From Ulota crispa (Eukaryota > Streptophyta > Bryopsida > Orthotrichales > Orthotrichaceae), in contig OY987243.1 in assembly GCA_963920765.1 (NCBI GenBank), forward strand, positions 3,410,001 to 3,474,000: 64,000 nt of DNA. Reading direction: 5' to 3'. The stretch's first letter is position 1. Every line of letters starts with the position of its first letter. Both the position numbers and the translations under genes were made by a program. Below are positions 59,322 to 64,000 of this stretch, one piece after another. The notes beneath the pieces are model-generated. The model saw only the letters and a program-made list of their open reading frames with translations, was not told the origin of the DNA and made no database searches.

Positions 59322-60031
59322 CCCCTAAATCCCTCGGGGACCAATGAGATTTCGGGCAGGTACCTATGACTAAACTATTTTATGTGATTTTTGAAATTTT
59401 TATGGAAGATGGAAAATTTGAAGATCCGTGTGCACATCTAATTTTTTTTCATTTTGACATTTTTTGGAGAAGTAAAAAATGAATTTCTGAATTTTTTGGA
59501 GATGTGGCAGTCTAGGCAGCCCAAATTTTTTTTTAAGTTTACATTTTTTTTGAAATAAAAATCTGAAATTGGTTCTTTGAGTTTACATACACATGGGAAG
59601 CTTTGAATCACTCATTTCCAATAAATGAAATGAAAGTTATGAGGACTTTTAGTTAACTGGTAGATATGGTTCATATCTACCAGTTAACTAAAAGTCCTCA
59701 TAACTTTCATTTCATTTACTAGAAATGAGTGATTCAAAGCTTCCCATGTATATGTAAACTCAAAGAACCAATTTCAGATTTTTATTTCAAAAAAATGTAA
59801 ACTTAAAAAAAAATTGGGCTACCTAGATTGCCCCATCTCCAAAAAAATTCAGAAATTCATTTTTTACTTCTTCAAAAAATGTCAAAATGAAAAAAAAATT
59901 AGATGTGCACACAGATCTTCAAATTCCCCATCTTCCATAAAAGTTTCAAAAAATCACACAAAGTAGTTTAGTCATAGGTACTTGCCCAAAATCTCAATTG
60001 TCCCCTGAGGGGACACTCATGGATTTAGGGG
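59322..60031. mobile_element. Near-perfect foldback TTAA element, family 4 (710 bp)
   Basis: TTAA flanks both sides (59318-59321 and 60032-60035). Two arms of about 345 bp are nearly exact reverse complements, meeting at a three-base loop (GATATG GTT CATATC) centred on 59670. Arm similarity is highest toward the centre, where about 60 bases pair without a break. A transcript through it would form a very long hairpin. The sequence is a close relative of the foldback at 54910-55631 and of one half of the other family 4 elements. Confidence 0.93.
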
Positions 60032-60159
60032 TTAAGCCATTCAAAATTAAGATAGAGTTCAAGTAATTAGTGGTACAAACGTGAGATTGTCCATGCTTGA
60101 GGTATTTAACTTGCATAAAGGTTGCTTGAACAAAATATCATCACATGTTTTTTTTAGAG

Positions 60160-60563
60160 AATTGATATGTGCACATCGCGGTTGATATTTGCACACCCCC
60201 CCTAGGCGGTAAATTATAGATTTCTACCATCAAAATGTTGAATTTTAGAATTTAGAATTTAGAATTGGATTTAGAGACCATGATTTAGTCTAAAACCATA
60301 AACATAGTGCAATTCAACAACACCCAATGATTTTTATTTTTTTTTTACAAACAAAAGTAAAAGTAACACTTTTTCTCCTAGCTAAACTTTTTTATTGGGT
60401 GTTATTGAATTGCAACTTTCTTTTATGGTTCTAGACTAAATTGTGATCTCTAAGTTCAAATTTGAATTCAAATTCCTCAAATTCAGCTTTTTAATGGTAG
60501 AAGTCTATAATTTACTCCCAGGGGGGTGTGCAAATATCAACCCCCGGTGTGCACATATCAGTT
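60160..60563. mobile_element. Foldback element, GATATGTGCAC family copy 2 (404 bp)
   Basis: The left end AATTGATATGTGCACATCG pairs with the reverse complement of the right end, AACTGATATGTGCACACCG. Paired inner blocks include GATTTAGTCTAAAACCATAA with its complement and GCAATTCAA with TTGAATTGC. The central loop holds a T-run and an AAAGTAAAAGTAA tract. It lies only 129 bp after the preceding foldback. Homologous to 38639-38993. Confidence 0.75.
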
Positions 60564-62095
60564 CCCTTTTTTTATTAGTTCCCTTTTTTTATTGGCAGAA
60601 GTGATGTTATGCATCATGACTCTCCTCAACAATTTCTATTGCTATGTTCAAAAATATAAGGGCAACCAAAAACCAAAAGGATTTTATTCAAGCACCTTTA
60701 ACATTTGGGAAGAATAAGCATATAGTGTGTTGACATCTAATTGGTATAGCAAAATAGCCACTAAAATTTGAAACATTTAAGCCAAAAATAAAAAAACCTC
60801 TTTGTAATATGTTAAAGTGTACCTATGGATAATATGCAATGCATGACCGTAGGTTGAAAATGGAAAGTGTTGGATTTTAGATGAAGGTGTTAAAATTTCT
60901 CCTCAAATTGCTTGGTAGCCATTTTTTTTTCAATTATGGATATTGTTTGGGTGGCTTTGAGAGTTTGTTCAAAATTTTCAATTCTAAGAGCATCATCAAT
61001 GGAACAATCTAAAAAATTTCCTAAACATTTTTCTATGTTATGTTTGGTGTAAAATTAGAAATCATGATGTTTGTAATTGGAAGCACATTGAATAACCTTT
61101 TTAAATAGACACAATTGTGTTTAGAATCAAAAATTGGACAACTAAAATAGAGCTCATTGAAAGCAAGCTCAAATCCAAAAAGTACAATATGCCATTACAA
61201 ATCATGCTTAAGAATGAGAATTCATGGAAATGGGATTGCATATCTTGGAAATTAGCAATGCCATTTTTGTGAATATTCTTTCTAAACCATGATTTGCAAT
61301 GGCACATTGTTTATTTAGCCTTTTAATTTTGTTTTCCATCTTGCCATCATTTGAAAACAAAGCCTCCAAATCGAAGGCTTTTAAATCTAAGGGTATCAAT
61401 TTTTACTTTTCTTTCATTATTTATTTAGCAAAGATAATAAAGCAAACTATGTGCTCAAAATTTTGATTTGAAAAAATATAAATATTCATTTGCATAATAC
61501 AAATGCTGCCCTGTGGATCATATAATTGCAAAAACACCTTGCACAAATGAATCATATTAATGATAAGTAGGTCCGATTGTAATTAATTATTCACACACAC
61601 TGGTGCAACATAATCCCAAACTTAACAAGTCATACAAGCACATGATTGGGACTTACAATGCCTTGAAATCATATTTCCTTCATTAGGCAATGCCAAAAAA
61701 CAAAAAACATCTCATCTTTGAACATTATGGATTTATGGTCTTGTCACTGACAAGGATTTAGGGTCTGAAAAAGAACTAGCATATTAAAAAATCAGTTTAT
61801 CTTTAAGATTATAGGAATCTAAATGTACAAAAAATCACCCCAAAGATTCATTGGTTTCCTAAAAAGACACAAACTTGATAGTTTTGATCTCTAAATTGCA
61901 TAAAGCTTTAGGAATTAAAAAAAGTGGTTATGACAATCCCAGGAAACCCTTTCTTTTATGTAACCTTCTTTTATTGTTGAATCAAGAAAAATCCAAGGGT
62001 TTTGCTTTTTATCATTTCTAAGACAATCTTTTGCTATCAAGGTTGTCTTCCTCAACATGTCGACAACTCGACAAACTCGACATCATAGACGGACA
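60564..62095. other. AT-rich intergenic DNA, nothing recognised
   Basis: No exon-like, RNA or paired-end signal was seen. Frames are short. Confidence 0.5.
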
Positions 62096-62710
62096 TGAGC
62101 CCCTCTGTCCGTCTAATAGGGTCAACTTTTACCCTTGACTTTTTAAAAATTACCCCCCAATTTTATTAGCCTAGTTGGACCCCATGTTGCATCCACGTGG
62201 CACAACTTAGGGCGCATGCGGGTGGAACTAGACTGCGGGTAGGAGGTAATTCCGGGTTGAGCAACTTCGGGTTCAAGCAGACATTGACTTAGGGCAACCA
62301 CTTGTGAAAGGCGTCTGCGGGTCACGAGCAACTTTGGGTATAGCGGCGGGCAACTTTGGGTAGATGGGCAGGCGACTTTGGGCGCGGGTTTAGGGTTTGG
62401 ATCGGAAGTCGCCCCACCTTGTATCCGTAGTCCCGCTCCCAACCTACAGTTGCTTAGCCGTCCCGCGGTTGAGGGTTTGCGATTGGCGGTCGACCTTTGA
62501 GATCCGCGGTCGCCAGCCTCATCCACATACGGTCGCATCCAAAGTTGTCAAAGTCAGTCTTGCACTCACCCCCTGAACTTGGGGTCTTGCACCCAACCCA
62601 AAGTCGCACGTTGGACCTGAGGTCGCCCTTTCCGCATGCGCCTTGCCAAGCCCTTCCTCCCGCAGTCGCACCATATAAATCAGGCACGACCAAGATAATG
62701 GGCATCTTTT
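62096..62710. other. GC-rich island with GCAACTTTGGGT repeats
   Basis: An abrupt rise in GC. The motif GCAACTTTGGGT or GCGACTTTGGGC recurs about four times at 62328-62382, followed by GGGTTTAGGGTTTGG. Minus-strand frames (131 and 83 codons) overlap in different phases and show no domain. The block could be captured gene DNA or part of a retroelement. Confidence 0.4.
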
Positions 62711-62859
62711 TCTTCCTCTTGGTCTATACGACTTGTACCCATTTGTGGCTACCTGTGATACACCAAGTGAAGAAACTCTACTTCTTCTATTATCTACGGT
62801 TGCATAAATGTATTTAGTTGAGCTTTTTTGGGACTTTTACTTATAGCTAGCACAAGGGA

Positions 62860-63184
62860 CAACAACGGATCCATTCCCATTTCAACAGGTGTGCAAACTG
62901 CGGCGGCTGTGAGGAAGGCTACTATTGACAATAATTGGAACCGCAAATGCAACTATCAACAAAAATGATGGCATGTGTTGGATAGTCCAAATCACCTTGC
63001 TTTTAAAGGGTGGCTCGAGGAGTTTAAGCCATGGTCCATACCAATTTGCAAAGAATACATTGAATGGTGCCACATTGACAAATTATTTCTTCAATTGCGC
63101 CACATTCACAATCGGCACACAAACAAGGCAAACTTGAAGTACAGTGATAGTCCAGCTTTCACTCAAAGATGTATCGAGGTGTAG
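62860..63184 (+). pseudogene. Degenerate coding remnant, possibly transposon-derived
   Basis: One plus-strand frame runs from about 62889 to 63184, interrupted by a single TGA at about 62967. Before it the frame reads VRKATIDNNWNRKCNYQQK; after it WHVLDSPNHLAFKGWLEEFK, then SIPICKEYIEWCHIDKLFLQ and so on to CIEV and a stop. The Trp/His/Cys-rich composition looks protein-like. I recognise no family. It ends just before the CACTA-like end at 63208, which hints at DNA carried by, or lying beside, such an element. Confidence 0.35.
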
Positions 63185-63207
63185 CAAGCCTTTATAGAAG
63201 CCCCTTT

Positions 63208-64000
63208 CACTAGTAGAAAATTTAGCACAAAATCAACAAAATTTCAACCAAAAACTGTTAATTTTTTCTGTTGATTTGGTTAAGTTGATTTGGGTACTTT
63301 TCAACAAGGGTATGTTGATTATTTGCTATTTTCTAGTTAATTTTCTATTGATTTTCTGTTGATTTTTTGTTAATTTTCACTTATTTTATATTGTTCAATT
63401 CTATTTTTTCAAATTTAAACGTTTTTTTTTCATAGATTTTTTTTTTTTTAATAAAAAAATCAAATTTCTTTTTAGGGGTTGAACCTCTGCCCCTGGCGCC
63501 AAGCAGCTGCCTACAATGCCAAACAGGGCTGCTAGAAGTGGGGTTCAAACCTCACCACCAGATTCACAAACCACAAAACTATCACATCATTCACAACCAT
63601 TAGCACACATGCACTCACACATGTGTACAAAAAAAAATCATGATTGTATTTGTACATTAAATGTTCATGTTTTTAGTAAGCCAATAGACTTTGGAGGCTA
63701 TTTTGGCCCATTAAAGGATTTTTTTTCAAAAAACTTAGAACTAAGAAAAGTTGGTAAATATATTTTACTTTCACCTCCAACAATTTTTTTTGGATTTCAA
63801 TCTTTTCATCAAAAGTTATGAGCTAAAAGCAGAGAAGGTGTTTAGAAATTTTAAAAAAATTGTTTATTTCCATCCTTTCGATTTTGTTTATAAATTTTTA
63901 TTGGAATTCACAAATCTCAAAAAGATTGCTGCAGGCAAAGGTTGGATTCATTAATAATTAATTTTTAGTGCTAGTTTTTTGTAAAAAAAACCCTATTTTG
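63208..64000. mobile_element. CACTA-like left end, element runs out of the window
   Basis: CACTAGTAGAAAATTTAGC is the end sequence typical of plant CACTA (En/Spm) elements. AAATCAACA-type subterminal motifs and their complement TGTTGATT recur through 63230-63380. No right end (TTTTCTACTAGTG) is seen before the window ends, so the assignment is partial. The frame at 63516-63821 shows no transposase motif. Confidence 0.45.

Overview
The window looks like nuclear DNA of a land plant or a close streptophyte relative. Four multi-exon genes have GT-AG introns, GC-rich exons and AT-rich surroundings. Two introns carry the plant telomere motif TTTAGGG. The gene families are plant-type: an ABCG half transporter, a GPI-anchored GH17-X8 glucanase and RAD23. 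I cannot name the species. The sequence would fit a bryophyte, fern, lycophyte or streptophyte alga, but that is inference only.

Layout. 1-1.7 kb: a chain of short inverted-repeat transposons. 4.8-9.3 kb (minus): a complete 12-exon RAD23 gene, 396 codons. 10.7-11.85 kb: a G-rich 25-bp minisatellite with a 250-bp higher-order period. 13-18 kb: a nest of TTAA-flanked elements. 19.0-21.2 kb (minus): a two-exon gene for an unrecognised 589-residue protein with a repetitive acidic/Arg-rich N-terminus, a Cys cluster and a C-terminus weakly resembling an Fe(II)/2-oxoglutarate dioxygenase fold. 25-36 kb: gene-poor DNA full of TTAA elements and an LRR gene remnant. 37-38.4 kb: microsatellites. 41.0-47.2 kb (plus): a complete 11-exon ABCG half transporter, 653 residues, with a TTAA element inside its last intron. 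49.1-51.7 kb (minus): a three-exon GPI-anchored GH17-X8 glucanase, 490 residues. 52.5-64 kb: gene-poor DNA with more TTAA elements, two very long foldbacks, an orphan exon-like island, a GC-rich island and a CACTA-like end.

The genes do not form a pathway. RAD23 shuttles ubiquitylated cargo to the proteasome. The ABCG protein is a membrane exporter of the cuticle/wax-lipid type. The GH17-X8 protein acts on beta-1,3-glucan (callose) at the outer face of the plasma membrane. All reading frames joined in phase at every splice junction that I reconstructed by hand.

The most striking structure is non-genic. At least 20 elements of 0.2-1.2 kb have ends reading CCCCTNAAGGNCC or close variants, and most are flanked by TTAA. 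Summing their coordinates gives about 13.7 kb, roughly a fifth of the window. TTAA target duplication and CCC-starting terminal repeats are hallmarks of piggyBac-type elements, a superfamily not usually reported from flowering plants. None of the copies encodes a transposase here. They fall into at least five families, are nested in or abut other elements, and include two full-length foldbacks with arms near 350 bp.
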